Assembly (NCBI GenBank): GCA_029261165.1
Contig: JAJDBV010000005.1
Span: forward strand, 17,707-81,706
Length of the DNA: 64,000 bases
Source of the DNA: Nitrospirota bacterium
GTDB lineage: Bacteria; Nitrospirota; Nitrospiria; SBBL01; JAADHI01
Direction: 5' to 3'
Shown here: positions 17,093 to 25,333 of the stretch, in pieces
Position numbering within the stretch: the stretch's first letter is position 1
How the letters are laid out: every line of letters begins with the position of its first letter
Translations under genes and position numbers: made by a program
The notes under the pieces: generated by a model
Told to the model about the DNA's origin: nothing
Database searches by the model: none
The model's input: only the letters and a program-made list of their open reading frames with translations

Positions 17093-17589
17093 ATCGAATG
17101 AGATGTTTACAGAAGAGGCAGAGGCGAAGCCCTGCTGTTCAGCTTTCACTCACCAGTCTGATGGATATCTTCACCATTCTCCTCCTCTTTTTATTGATGC
17201 AAATGGGAGACGAAGGGATGGCCCTTCCGACTTCAGAACAGATGAATCTTCCCGCCTCCACCTCGCGGGAGAATCCCGCTCCCACGGTCATCATCATGGT
17301 CACGGAGAAGGAGATCCTTCTTGAAGGAAAGCCGATCATGAGTATAAAAGAAGCGATCAATATGGAGGGTTCCATTCTCCATCCGGTAAAGGAGGCGCTG
17401 ACCCGGCTGGCCGAGCAAACCAAGTATCTTGCCAGTCAGAATGCTTCGGTAAAATTTACGGGAAAAATCACGGTGATGGGGGATCGAAAGATTCCCTTCC
17501 GGCTTCTGAAAAAAGTGATGAATACCTGCGCACAAGCGGAATTTCCGAACATCGCCCTGGCGGTGACGAAGAAAGAGGAAATGGGTTAA
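17089..17589 (+). CDS. ExbD/TolR family protein (second copy)
   Basis: A 166-residue protein with a basic N-terminus, one membrane helix with an Asp at the expected place (LTSLMDIFTILLLFLLMQMG) and a periplasmic domain (TVIIMVTEKEILLEGKPI). The Asp makes this the likely proton-conducting partner of the ExbB-like protein. It overlaps the first ExbD gene by four bases. Two ExbD-type proteins with one ExbB-type protein match the AglR-AglQ-AglS motor layout. Confidence 0.88.
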   Translation: MNRMRCLQKRQRRSPAVQLSLTSLMDIFTILLLFLLMQMGDEGMALPTSEQMNLPASTSRENPAPTVIIMVTEKEILLEGKPIMSIKEAINMEGSILHPVKEALTRLAEQTKYLASQNASVKFTGKITVMGDRKIPFRLLKKVMNTCAQAEFPNIALAVTKKEEMG

Positions 17590-17599
17590 GGAGGCAAGT

Positions 17600-18604
17600 A
17601 TGTCTTATCTTGAGCGCCAAGAAGAAGTCCTCTTCCGGAAGATGCTCCGGTATTCCCTGGGATTCTATCTTGTGTTGAGTCTCGTCATTGCTGTGGTTAA
17701 ACTTCCGATGCCTAAACCGACGGATATTCGGGATCTTCCCAAGCGGGTGGCCAAGTTGATCATGGAGCCGCCGAAAGTGACGCCCGCGCCGCCGGTTCCA
17801 AAGAAGATCAAGCCGAAGCCGGTGGTCAAGCCCAAGGGTTTAGGGAAGAAAAAACCGAAGGGAAGCCCCAAGCTTAAGATTTCAAAGAGAAAAACCGTTA
17901 AGAAAAAAGTGCCCCCGCCGACCTCCGTACAGCGGAACCGGGAGATTGTCAAAAAGAGCGGACTCCTTGCCTCTCTGGTTGGCGCAGAGATCGCGGGAAA
18001 CCTGGACAGCATCATGGATGATAAGCGGCTGGACAAAGCCCTCTCCCAGCCCAATGTTATTTCAGCCCCTGTCCGAAAAGGAAGCCGTCGGCCGGCCATG
18101 AGCAAAAGCGGCTCCACAAACACAAAACTTGCGGATAAGAAGATCGCGAAATTCGGAACACTGAAGAAGAAGGATCGTGTCCAGCTTGCAAAACGGGAAA
18201 AAGTCACTGTCACCCATCTTGGTGGGACCGGGGGGGAAAGTGGTTCTGGAGGGCCGGGCCACGGACTTGGCGGCGGGGTGGGTGTTCGACTCAGTGGGGG
18301 TGGTTCGGGAACCGCTGTCATAGACTATGACGCCATTGCCCGTGTGGTTGAAAAATACAAGGGAGGCCTTGTCTACCTCTATAACAAGGAGCTTCGGTCG
18401 AACCCGATTCTGAAGGGGACAGTGACCGTAGAGTTTTCCATTGACGACAACGGAAAGGTCGTTGAGGCACGCGTGGTCAACAGCAGCATGGACCATGCAC
18501 GCTTGGAAAAGGCGCTTGCCAGGCGGATCAAGCGGTGGAAATTCCCCAAACTCTTTGACGGGATCATCGTTGTGACCTACCCGTTTGTATTCTTCCCGGT
18601 GTAG
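17600..18604 (+). CDS. TonB-like protein with AgmX/PglI (GltJ-type) C-terminal domain
   Basis: The 334 residues comprise a single N-terminal membrane helix (LGFYLVLSLVIAVV) and a long Pro/Lys-rich periplasm-spanning linker (about 50-110). A Gly-rich hinge (about 210-235) precedes a TonB-like C-terminal domain (LKGTVTVEFSIDDNGKVVEA, RIKRWKF). The C-terminal pattern is that of AgmX/PglI proteins, such as Myxococcus GltJ. The cytoplasmic zinc-ribbon and GYF domains of true GltJ are absent. It should transmit motor force to outer-membrane partners. It is the last gene of the coupled run. Confidence 0.85.
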   Translation: MSYLERQEEVLFRKMLRYSLGFYLVLSLVIAVVKLPMPKPTDIRDLPKRVAKLIMEPPKVTPAPPVPKKIKPKPVVKPKGLGKKKPKGSPKLKISKRKTVKKKVPPPTSVQRNREIVKKSGLLASLVGAEIAGNLDSIMDDKRLDKALSQPNVISAPVRKGSRRPAMSKSGSTNTKLADKKIAKFGTLKKKDRVQLAKREKVTVTHLGGTGGESGSGGPGHGLGGGVGVRLSGGGSGTAVIDYDAIARVVEKYKGGLVYLYNKELRSNPILKGTVTVEFSIDDNGKVVEARVVNSSMDHARLEKALARRIKRWKFPKLFDGIIVVTYPFVFFPV

Positions 18605-18611
18605 AAACCTC

Positions 18612-18634
18612 GTAACGATTCAGCACACCCTCCT
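18612..18634 (+). repeat. Partial end of the GTAAC...GCATGCC repeat family
   Basis: GTAACGATTCAGCACACC resembles the end at 1541 and the termini of the full copies. It lies eight bases after the stop of the TonB-like gene, a position much like the copy that abuts the DnaJ-like gene. Confidence 0.45.
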
Positions 18635-18655
18635 TCTTTGGTTACGACAGGATGC

Positions 18656-18683
18656 TTGACTTTTCCGGTATTCCTGATACCGT
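18656..18683 (+). promoter_or_regulatory. Candidate sigma-70 promoter
   Basis: TTGACT (18656-18661), a 16-base spacer and TACCGT (18678-18683) precede the nucleotidyltransferase-like gene by about 85 bases. It would start a separate transcript for the NTase-TPM-LemA group. The -10 box is weak. Confidence 0.35.
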
Positions 18684-18767
18684 ACGTCCAGAAATCAGAC
18701 ATGGGTTTTGATGACAGGTAGTTGATGCTTGAGTTATTCATTCAAGCATTTTTCGAGGAGGCATCCC

Positions 18768-19493
18768 ATGGGGATTGAAGAGGGCGGTATTGATCGGATC
18801 ACGGGTGCAATGCACCGGCCTATTGAACAATTTACGGAACAGATGCGCGGTTTGGCCGCAGCAAATGGACTGGCTTTAACACTCTATGGTGCCATTACGG
18901 GAGGTTCATTCAATAAAAAACGACATACAGTGCGGAGTATTTTTGTCCTGAAAAAGGTGGATCTGGAGATGCTGCGTCAGCTGGCCAAAAACGGCATGAA
19001 ACTCGGCAAGGCCGGGATTGCCGCACCATTAATCATGACCCCCGAATACATCGAAGCCTCTTTGGATACCTTCCCTCTGGAATTGATCGAAATGCAACAG
19101 AGCCACATTACCCTTTTCGGAGAGGATTACTTCAAGAAGCTTTCATTCAATGACGATCATATTCGCCATGCCTGTGAGCGTGAGTTGAAGAGCATCCTGA
19201 TCGGGATGCGTCAGGGGCTGTTGGCTGCGGCAGGGCGAGAAAAACTCTTCGCCGAAGTGGAGGCCGATATGGCGGAACGTCTCATTCGCACACTTCGGGG
19301 TATTCTCTGGTTAAAAGGGCAGAAAGAATCCCATCCGGCATTAGAGGTGGCTTCCGAAGTGGAGAAGGTGATCGAATTTAAACTGCCCGGATTGAAAGAC
19401 GCCCTCAGTGAAGCGGGGGAACATGGCTGGGACGCGTTCAGAATGCTTTATGGTGAAATCGAAGTTCTTGTAGAGATTGTCGATGCGTGGTAG
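18768..19493 (+). CDS. Nucleotidyltransferase-like protein of the TPM/LemA group
   Basis: A 241-residue soluble protein with no signal. The part ALTLYGAITGGSFNKKRHTVRSIFVLKKVDLEML resembles a minimal nucleotidyltransferase fold of the kind seen beside TPM and LemA genes, but the catalytic GS-x-D pattern is not clear. The start at 18768 follows GAGGAGG; an in-frame ATG at 18729 lacks such a site. Its stop overlaps the TPM gene. The biochemical role is unknown. Confidence 0.65.
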   Translation: MGIEEGGIDRITGAMHRPIEQFTEQMRGLAAANGLALTLYGAITGGSFNKKRHTVRSIFVLKKVDLEMLRQLAKNGMKLGKAGIAAPLIMTPEYIEASLDTFPLELIEMQQSHITLFGEDYFKKLSFNDDHIRHACERELKSILIGMRQGLLAAAGREKLFAEVEADMAERLIRTLRGILWLKGQKESHPALEVASEVEKVIEFKLPGLKDALSEAGEHGWDAFRMLYGEIEVLVEIVDAW

Positions 19494-20292
19494 ACGCCTT
19501 TATAAACTCCTCCCAATCCTTATGCTCCTTGGCCTTGGCTTGCCGTCTCTCTCAAGTGGAGAAGTCACCGTCCGGGATCCTGGACGTTTTGTCATCGATC
19601 AGGCCGGTATTATCAACGGGGGAATCGAACAGGGGATGGAGGGCTGGCTGCGTGAGTTGGAACAGAAGACGTCTGCTCAGATCAAGGTCTTAACGGTGCA
19701 GAGTACGGACGGTGAAGACGTCTTCGGGTTCGCACAGCGTCACGCGGAACTCTGGAAGCTGGGTCGGGCAAAGAAGGACAATGGTGCTTTGATTTTGCTC
19801 GCCTTGAAAGAGCGTCAGGTGAGGGTTCATGTGGGCTATGGCCTGGAAGGGGTGCTTCCGGATTCATGGGCCGGTTCTGCCTCGCGGGCGGTCGCGCAAC
19901 AATTTTTTAAACAAGGGCAATTTGGTGAGGGACTCCATCGTTTGACGGTCATCATCGCAAACAAGGTGGCCGATTCGCAACAAGTAAAACTCAGCGGCAT
20001 TCCCCCCCATCGCATGCGAGTTCAACGGCGCTCCCGTGGAAGGGGGGGCTTCCTAGGCGGATTATTTCCCTTATTGATTATGTATTTTCTCTTTTCATCG
20101 ATGGGCCGCCGCCGTGGCTACTCGCGGTGGGGGGGCGGTGGCGGGATGATGACCGGACTCCTGCTGGGCAGCATGCTGGGAGGAAGGCGCTCCGGGTGGG
20201 GCGGTGGGTCGTCGGTTGGAGGTGGATTTGGCGGTGGTTCTTTTGGAGGTGGGGGTGGGTTTGGCGGCGGTGGCGGCGGCGCAAGTTGGTAG
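19483..20292 (+). CDS. TPM-domain membrane protein
   Basis: About 269 residues: a signal (LLPILMLLGLGLPSLSSG) and a TPM domain (about 30-150; DPGRFVIDQAGII, AQIKVLTVQST, NGALILLALKERQVRVHVGYGLEGVLPD). A membrane helix (LLIMYFLFSS) and a Gly-rich tail ending GGGGGGASW follow. TPM (YgcG-type) proteins usually neighbour LemA and act in membrane stress or photosystem repair in plants; the bacterial role is unclear. The ATG at 19483 overlaps the previous gene; a TTG at 19477 is also in frame. Confidence 0.88.
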   Translation: MRGRRLYKLLPILMLLGLGLPSLSSGEVTVRDPGRFVIDQAGIINGGIEQGMEGWLRELEQKTSAQIKVLTVQSTDGEDVFGFAQRHAELWKLGRAKKDNGALILLALKERQVRVHVGYGLEGVLPDSWAGSASRAVAQQFFKQGQFGEGLHRLTVIIANKVADSQQVKLSGIPPHRMRVQRRSRGRGGFLGGLFPLLIMYFLFSSMGRRRGYSRWGGGGGMMTGLLLGSMLGGRRSGWGGGSSVGGGFGGGSFGGGGGFGGGGGGASW

Positions 20293-20350
20293 TGCTGTTC
20301 CAGCGTGCTCACTTTCTGCTATTATTGTGCAGTGAGTTTGGAGAGATCGA

Positions 20351-20929
20351 ATGAGTGCAAAGCGGGTGCTTTTGATTGTCCTAGGGGGGATTCTTGTCAC
20401 GGTCCTGATGGCCGGGGGCTGCGTTTACTCCGGATACAACAAGGCGATTACCTATGACGAAGATGTGAAGAGCCGTTGGGCGCAGGTGGAAAACCAGTTG
20501 CAGCGTCGCTTCGAGTTAATCCCGAATCTGGTGGAGACCGTCAAGGGGGTTGCCGGTCAGGAAGAGAAGATCTTCCTGGGTGTGGCCGAGGCACGCAAAT
20601 CCTATTTTCAGGCCGATTCGATTGGAGAAAAAGCCCGGGCGGCCGGCGGAATGGAATCGGCCCTTTCCCGTTTGTTGGTGTTGCGGGAGACCTATCCTCA
20701 GCTCAAATCCGATGCGTCCTTCCTGAAATTACAGGATCAACTGGAGGGAACGGAGAACCGGCTTTCTGTTGAACGAAAACGGTATAACGATGCTGTAAAG
20801 CTATTGAATACCTTTACGCGAAAGCTCCTCGGGCGCGTCTACGCGAGCCTGGCGGGTGTGGAGAAGGCTGAATACTTTGAAATTGGAGAAGAGGCAAGGA
20901 GCACGCCAAAGGTGAAATTCGGGGAGTAG
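20351..20929 (+). CDS. LemA family protein
   Basis: A 192-residue protein with an N-terminal membrane helix (VLLIVLGGILVTVLMAGG). The LemA helical domain follows: DVKSRWAQVENQLQRRFELIPNLVETVKG, then RKSYFQA, LLVLRETYPQLKSDASFLKLQ and RKRYNDAVKLLNTF. LemA proteins are membrane-anchored coiled bundles commonly coupled to TPM proteins, and the layout here is that pairing. A LANFP-like late element is not obvious. Confidence 0.92.
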   Translation: MSAKRVLLIVLGGILVTVLMAGGCVYSGYNKAITYDEDVKSRWAQVENQLQRRFELIPNLVETVKGVAGQEEKIFLGVAEARKSYFQADSIGEKARAAGGMESALSRLLVLRETYPQLKSDASFLKLQDQLEGTENRLSVERKRYNDAVKLLNTFTRKLLGRVYASLAGVEKAEYFEIGEEARSTPKVKFGE

Positions 20930-20952
20930 ATGTTTGCACTCTGTCTTGTGAG

Positions 20953-21024
20953 CAGCGATTGAAGTTAGAAGTGGCGTAGTGAAACGATCCATGTCACTCC
21001 CTCTTTCTCGAGCGTCGTGTTTCC
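20953..21024 (+). repeat. Direct repeat, upstream copy: 3' end remnant of an HTH gene
   Basis: This stretch aligns with 21755-21827. Both read CGxxTxAAGTTxGAAGTGG followed by GTGAAACGATCCATG. In the upstream copy the remnant codons give RLKLEVA then stop; the downstream copy gives RLELEVEL then stop. Together they flank the DUF6883-DUF4926 pair. Confidence 0.6.
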
Positions 21025-21051
21025 ACGAATTCGAAAGATGCTGATACAACA

Positions 21052-21387
21052 GTGAAACTGGCAAATGTTGACAGGGCTGTAATTCAAAAAGAAAAGATAC
21101 AAGACTATCTATTGTCGCAGTCTCATCCTATTGGCCGTTTCAAAGCGCAGTTCTTTCGGTCTCTTGGCTATTCATCGGATACTTGGGAACTTATTGAAGC
21201 GGAGATCCGAGGCCTGCTGGGCAACGAAGCGCAAGAAGGTGGAGAAACCGAATACGGGAATAAATATGAAATTCGGGGAGAGATTTCCGGTCGAACGGGG
21301 CGGAAGGAAGAGATCGTAACAGCCTGGATCGTCTTGAAAGGCGAGGATTTTCCCCGATTCATCACGGCATATCCTGGAGACAAATAA
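21052..21387 (+). CDS. DUF6883 domain protein (putative toxin-like)
   Basis: A 111-residue protein beginning with GTG. It shows the DUF6883 pattern: KLANVDRAVIQKEKIQDYLLS, HPIGRFKAQFFRSLGYS, then GKYEIRGEISGRTGRKEEIVTAWIV-like strands (here NKYEIRGEISGRTGRKE). This small fold is common at the C-terminus of polymorphic toxins and in small mobile pairs with DUF4926. Its stop shares bases with the next ATG. A toxin role is inferred from the pairing and the accessory setting. Confidence 0.75.
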   Translation: MKLANVDRAVIQKEKIQDYLLSQSHPIGRFKAQFFRSLGYSSDTWELIEAEIRGLLGNEAQEGGETEYGNKYEIRGEISGRTGRKEEIVTAWIVLKGEDFPRFITAYPGDK

Positions 21388-21617
21388 TGAGTATTAAAGT
21401 TTTAGATACGGTTGTTTTGCAGAGAGATTTGCCAGATCATGGGTTAAAGCGAGGAGACATTGGAGCCGTTGTCGAAGTATACGTGCCTGATGGGGTTGAA
21501 GTGGAGTTTGTGACGGGGGCGGGGCGAACTCAGGCTGTGGTCACGCTGAAGTGTGGAGACGTCCGTTCCGTGAATGACTCGGAAATCCTTGCTGTGCGGT
21601 CTCTCGATGCGGCATAG
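21387..21617 (+). CDS. DUF4926 domain protein
   Basis: A 76-residue protein with LDTVVLQRDLPDHGLKRGDIGAVVEVY and VEVEFV, the DUF4926 fold (a small SH3-like barrel). It is translationally coupled to DUF6883 (overlap ATGA-type). Such pairs behave as candidate toxin-antitoxin or immunity modules, but this has not been tested for these families to my knowledge. Confidence 0.75.
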   Translation: MSIKVLDTVVLQRDLPDHGLKRGDIGAVVEVYVPDGVEVEFVTGAGRTQAVVTLKCGDVRSVNDSEILAVRSLDAA

Positions 21618-21660
21618 GGTACCATAGGCGGGGTGGTCGCTTGTTGAGCTGGCCGTGTAA

Positions 21661-21783
21661 TTGGGTGTGACCGATCAGGCTGTTCAGAAGTGGGAGCGGT
21701 CCGGCACCCATCCAAAAGTTTATACTCTTAATCGGGTAAGGGAGGCCTTGGGGAAGCGGCTTGAGTTGGAAGTGGAGTTGTGA
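21661..21783 (+). pseudogene. Remnant of an XRE-type HTH gene
   Basis: The frame reads GVTDQAVQKWERSGTHPK then ALGKRLELEVEL and stop: the recognition helix and C-terminus of a small XRE regulator. A stop (TAA 21658-21660) separates it from an upstream in-frame WSLVELAV fragment, so the gene is broken. The 3' end duplicates that at 20953-21024. Confidence 0.6.
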
Positions 21784-22130
21784 AACGATCCATGTTACTC
21801 CTTTTTTCTCCTGTGCCGTTTTTCCGTGGGGCTAAACTCCTCATGTAGGCTGATATGCTCCAGGTTATACTGAATCCTGAATCTTCTCCACCCGCCTAAT
21901 GCACTAAATTTATGACAGTTAACAAGGTAAAGACGCGACCCCATATTTTCCATAATAGAATGTTTCCGGAAGAAGTAGTATCATGCAACTATAGTAAGCT
22001 CCCATTCCTACCACTTGCCCTCATTGTGAGGACTGTACATTCTTGCGATGTTCGTATGCTATAACAGATCCTTATGCAACAATTGATCAATAGAAAAAAA
22101 TAGGACAAAACCGCGGGGTCTATCTGAGAA
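21784..22130. other. Intergenic region, no gene seen
   Basis: An AT-rich 347-base stretch. The first 44 bases belong to the direct repeat shared with 20978-21024. I see no convincing ORF, terminator or RNA structure. It should contain the promoter of the XRE-ImmA/IrrE gene, but no clear -35/-10 pair stands out. Confidence 0.5.
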
Positions 22131-23318
22131 ATGCCGCAAATCAAACACACCATACTTTATTGGGCACGGGAAACTTCAAAGCTTTCCATTGAAGATGCTG
22201 CCCACAAGCTGAATATCACCGACAGCAAAACGGCAAGCGCATCAGAAAAACTAATCGCATTTGAGAAAGGCAGAAAATCGCCATCCAGATCTTTGCTACT
22301 TCGAATGTCCAAGCTCTATCACCGACCACTTTTGACATTTTACCTTGATCAGCCACCAAGAACAGGTGATCGGGGTGAGGATTTTCGTACACATCCTGAT
22401 CACTTTAAAGAGGAAGAAAATTCTCATGTGGATGTATTAATTCGGGATATTAAAGCCCGTCAAAGTACTGTCCGGGAAACCTTAATTGATGAAGATGAAG
22501 AAATTCGTTTGGATTTTATTGGTAAATATACTGTTGAGCATGGCGTGATGCAAATTGTCCAAACACTTCGGGAAATACTAGATATAGACCTCAATGAATA
22601 TCGCTCCCAACCTAGTATTAAAGAAGCCTTCAAACTCTTACGCCAACAAGCAGAATCGGCAGGAATTTTTATTTTACTCAAAGGAAACTTAGGGTCTTAC
22701 CATAGCAATATTGATGTTAAAACCTTTCGAGGATTCGTGCTTTCTGATGATATAGCGCCCTTTATTGTTATCAATAATCGAGACGCCGAATCGGCATGGT
22801 CTTTTACTCTAGTTCATGAGATGGCTCATCTCATATTAGGTCAAACAGGTATCAGCGGAGCATACGCAGAAAATCAAATAGAGAAATTTTGCAATAATGT
22901 TGCCAGTGAATTTATGCTGCCAGCAACCGAGTTTGAGGCCTTTCATCTACCCAACCTTGATTTTGATTCCCTCAGCACTGAAATTTCCGAATATGCCCTT
23001 TCGAAAAAGCTCAGTAGCTCCCATATTTCTTACCGACTCTATCGCCGAGGAGATATCAATAAGCCGTTATGGGAACGCCTGCGGGAATATTACTATGAGA
23101 AATGGCAAGATCAACGTAAAACATCCAAAGAGAAAAATAAGGAGAATGATGGGGGACCAAATTACTATGTTGTACATCGGTATAAACTTGGGGCTTTAGT
23201 CGAGTTAGTGCAGCGGTTGACCTATTCGGGAGCTTTAACGACTACAAAAGCTGGAATGTTACTGGATGTGAAACCGCTTAAGGTGCATCGATTATTTGAG
23301 CGCGAGCAACCCGCATAA
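22131..23318 (+). CDS. XRE regulator fused to ImmA/IrrE metallopeptidase domain
   Basis: The 395 residues start with an HTH domain (about 10-70; LSIEDAAHKLNI, LIAFEKGRKSPSRSLLLRMSKLY). An ImmA/IrrE zinc peptidase domain follows with HEMAH at 229-233 and a downstream NNVASEFMLP. Such proteins are the antitoxin/regulator of PIN-toxin pairs (COG2856 type) or cleave phage-type repressors. Codon use is more AT-rich than in the flanking operons, suggesting acquisition by transfer. The PIN-like gene follows after 11 bases. Confidence 0.9.
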   Translation: MPQIKHTILYWARETSKLSIEDAAHKLNITDSKTASASEKLIAFEKGRKSPSRSLLLRMSKLYHRPLLTFYLDQPPRTGDRGEDFRTHPDHFKEEENSHVDVLIRDIKARQSTVRETLIDEDEEIRLDFIGKYTVEHGVMQIVQTLREILDIDLNEYRSQPSIKEAFKLLRQQAESAGIFILLKGNLGSYHSNIDVKTFRGFVLSDDIAPFIVINNRDAESAWSFTLVHEMAHLILGQTGISGAYAENQIEKFCNNVASEFMLPATEFEAFHLPNLDFDSLSTEISEYALSKKLSSSHISYRLYRRGDINKPLWERLREYYYEKWQDQRKTSKEKNKENDGGPNYYVVHRYKLGALVELVQRLTYSGALTTTKAGMLLDVKPLKVHRLFEREQPA

Positions 23319-23329
23319 GGGATTATGTA

Positions 23330-23845
23330 TTGTTATATCTGCTGGATGCGAACACACTGATTGATGCTAAACGGGATTATTACCCAATACATCGTGTGCC
23401 TGAATTCTGGGAATGGCTTGGTTTTCATGGGCAACAAGGCAGCATCAAAATTCCTATTGAAGTGTATGAAGAATTTTCGGACAAAGCTAAGGATGATAAA
23501 AAAGATGATTTGGCTATATGGGCAGAGCAAGCGGAAGTCAAGAAAGCGTTGTTGTTTGAAGAGGAAGCAGAACAGGATTTGGTTGCTCGGATTACTTATG
23601 GCGGATATGTTGCCAACCCGACTGATGATGAGCTGAAAAAAATCGGTCGCGATCCATTTCTATTGTCCTACGCGCTTAAAGACTTGGAAAACCGCTGTAT
23701 TGTAACCACAGAAGCTTCAAAGCCTTCTAGGAAGGGTGCAAATCGCCATATCCCTAATGTATGCAAGGATTTTGGGATACTTTGCATAAATAATTTTCAG
23801 ATGATTAAAGAAATGAATTTCAGCACTAGTTGGAATAATATTTAG
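23330..23845 (+). CDS. DUF4411 PIN-like toxin
   Basis: A 171-residue protein beginning with TTG. The N-terminus LYLLDANTLIDAKRDYY carries the first PIN-fold Asp, and later acidic positions include RDPFLLSYAL and IVTTE. DUF4411 is a PIN-like RNase family that pairs with XRE-ImmA/IrrE proteins as a type II toxin-antitoxin system. An ATG at 23325 is out of frame, so TTG at 23330 is the best start. AT-rich like its partner. Confidence 0.85.
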   Translation: MLYLLDANTLIDAKRDYYPIHRVPEFWEWLGFHGQQGSIKIPIEVYEEFSDKAKDDKKDDLAIWAEQAEVKKALLFEEEAEQDLVARITYGGYVANPTDDELKKIGRDPFLLSYALKDLENRCIVTTEASKPSRKGANRHIPNVCKDFGILCINNFQMIKEMNFSTSWNNI

Positions 23846-23848
23846 TCC

Positions 23849-23883
23849 AATATGAGACAGAATTATTAATTCTGTCTCATATT
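23849..23883. terminator. Perfect 17-bp palindrome after the PIN toxin gene
   Basis: AATATGAGACAGAATTA and its exact inverse are separated by a single T. It starts three bases after the toxin stop. There is no following T-run, so it may be a bidirectional terminator-like hairpin or a mobile-element footprint. Confidence 0.5.
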
Positions 23884-23907
23884 GTCACCAGATTCTTCCT
23901 TGTTCTG

Positions 23908-23999
23908 TCATTCCGGCCAGTGAGCCGGAATCCAGGTTTTTGAATAAGACCGGAACCATTGCAACGTTCCCTGGATGGCGGATCAAGTCCGGCATGACA
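23908..23999. repeat. Inverted-repeat element (TCATTCCGGC...GTCCGGCATGA type)
   Basis: The left arm has TGTCATTCCGGC and GAGCCGGAATCCAG. The right arm has CTGGATGGCGGATC, AAGTCCGGCATGACA. This is the widespread intergenic palindrome found in many Gram-negative genomes. It has no coding content and separates the toxin module from the housekeeping block. Confidence 0.75.
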
Positions 24000-24079
24000 A
24001 TATCAGTAGAGTTTTGATCGTGGCTTGGGGCCTGTTTTGAGAACCGTGGTGGGGAGGGGTTTGGGTCTGTGATTAGGAT

Positions 24080-24718
24080 TTAATTCCGCTCCCAGAGCAT
24101 CAGGAGTTCTTTCCCGTCCCGATCCGGAAAGGAACGGGGGGTCTTTTCTAATCGAAGTGTAAACTGGGGCGAGAAACGCTCGATCAGTTCCTCTCGCGTA
24201 CAGCCGAAGGGCGGCCCGCTTTCGGCTTGAATATGGTAGAAGATCCCGATTAGACTGCCTCCCGGCCGGATCAGCCTTGCGACCGTCTCGACATAGTTTT
24301 CCCTCAGCTTGGGGTTGAATGCGCAGAAAAAGGTGTGCTCAAAGATCCAGTCATAGGGACCGAATTCCTTCCCCGGGAGATTGAAAAAATCGGCCTGGAT
24401 GAAGCGAATCTTATGAAGCCCCTCCCGCGCAGCCAGTAGTGCCGCCTCCCGAATTGCTCCTTCGGTAATATCCATGCCCGTCACCTCAAACCCGGTTCTG
24501 GCCAGCGCCCGTGCTTCGTGTCCCCGGCCGCATCCCGGGACGAGGACGCTTCCGGCTTGAATTTGATGATCTTGTAAGAGATCCGTCAGGCCCATCGAAG
24601 CCGCGCCCTGGTCCCATCCGGTATCTCCGTTCTGGTATCTCGCTTCCCAAAAAGCCGCATTGACTTCTTCTTCGACGCGACCGATATGAGGATAGCGTTC
24701 TTCTTTTCCTTTATTCAT
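24080..24718 (-). CDS. TPMT-family SAM-dependent methyltransferase
   Basis: A 212-residue protein with the thiopurine-methyltransferase family pattern: FWEARYQNGDTGWDQG at the N-terminus, SAM-binding LVPGCGRGHEARALA, VTGMDITEGAI, IRFIQADFF and DWIFEHTFFCA. Bacterial members methylate thiols, selenium/tellurium oxyanions or thiocyanate-like substrates. The substrate here is not deducible. It follows leuD by six bases and may be co-transcribed with leuCD. Confidence 0.88.
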   Translation of the reverse strand: MNKGKEERYPHIGRVEEEVNAAFWEARYQNGDTGWDQGAASMGLTDLLQDHQIQAGSVLVPGCGRGHEARALARTGFEVTGMDITEGAIREAALLAAREGLHKIRFIQADFFNLPGKEFGPYDWIFEHTFFCAFNPKLRENYVETVARLIRPGGSLIGIFYHIQAESGPPFGCTREELIERFSPQFTLRLEKTPRSFPDRDGKELLMLWERN

Positions 24719-24724
24719 AAGGGC

Positions 24725-25333
24725 TTAGAGTGAAAGGGAAGGTGTGCCTGCCAGTCTGGCTTCATACGCGCTGACCTTTTCTTCATTTTTAAGCGTCAGG
24801 TCGATGTCATCGAGGCCTCTCAGGAGAGTGTTTTTTCGAAAGGGATCGATTTCGATCTTTAAATTGATGCCGTCATTCGAGGTGATGTGCTCTTTTTCCA
24901 GGTCGATGTCCAGGCTGTAGCCGGATGTCTGGCGAACTTTCTGAAAGAGGGCTTCGATTTGGTCTTCGCTGAGGCAGACTGGGAGAATGCCATTTTTGAA
25001 GCAGTTGTTGTAGAAGATATCTGCGAAAGAGGGCGCGATGATGCAGCGAAAACCGTAATCCCTTAGCGCCCAGGGGGCATGCTCACGGGAAGACCCGCAG
25101 CCGAAGTTTGCTCTTGCAATCAGGATGGCTGCATCCTGGTAGCGCTCAGCGTTCATCTCAAAGGCGGGGTCCTGTTTTTTGCCGTCAATAAAACGCCAGT
25201 CGTAGAAGAGGAATTGACCGAAGCCTGTCCGTTCAATCCTTTTTAAAAATTGCTTGGGGATAATCTGGTCGGTATCCACATCCGGAAGGTCGAGCGGCGC
25301 AACAATGCCTTGTAATCTTGTAAAGGGCTCCAT
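24725..25333 (-). CDS. leuD: 3-isopropylmalate dehydratase small subunit
   Basis: A 202-residue protein with the swivelling-domain motifs of Leu[35 protein letters not shown] and [18 protein letters not shown]-like (here [16 protein letters not shown]). With LeuC it isomerises 2- to 3-isopropylmalate in leucine synthesis. It abuts leuC with no gap. leuA and leuB are not in this window. Confidence 0.96.
   Translation of the reverse strand: MEPFTRLQGIVAPLDLPDVDTDQIIPKQFLKRIERTGFGQFLFYDWRFIDGKKQDPAFEMNAERYQDAAILIARANFGCGSSREHAPWALRDYGFRCIIAPSFADIFYNNCFKNGILPVCLSEDQIEALFQKVRQTSGYSLDIDLEKEHITSNDGINLKIEIDPFRKNTLLRGLDDIDLTLKNEEKVSAYEARLAGTPSLSL

Noticed and set aside
20078-20400. Pro/His-rich antisense frames over the TPM gene tail
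   Set aside because: They arise from the Gly-rich tail read backwards.
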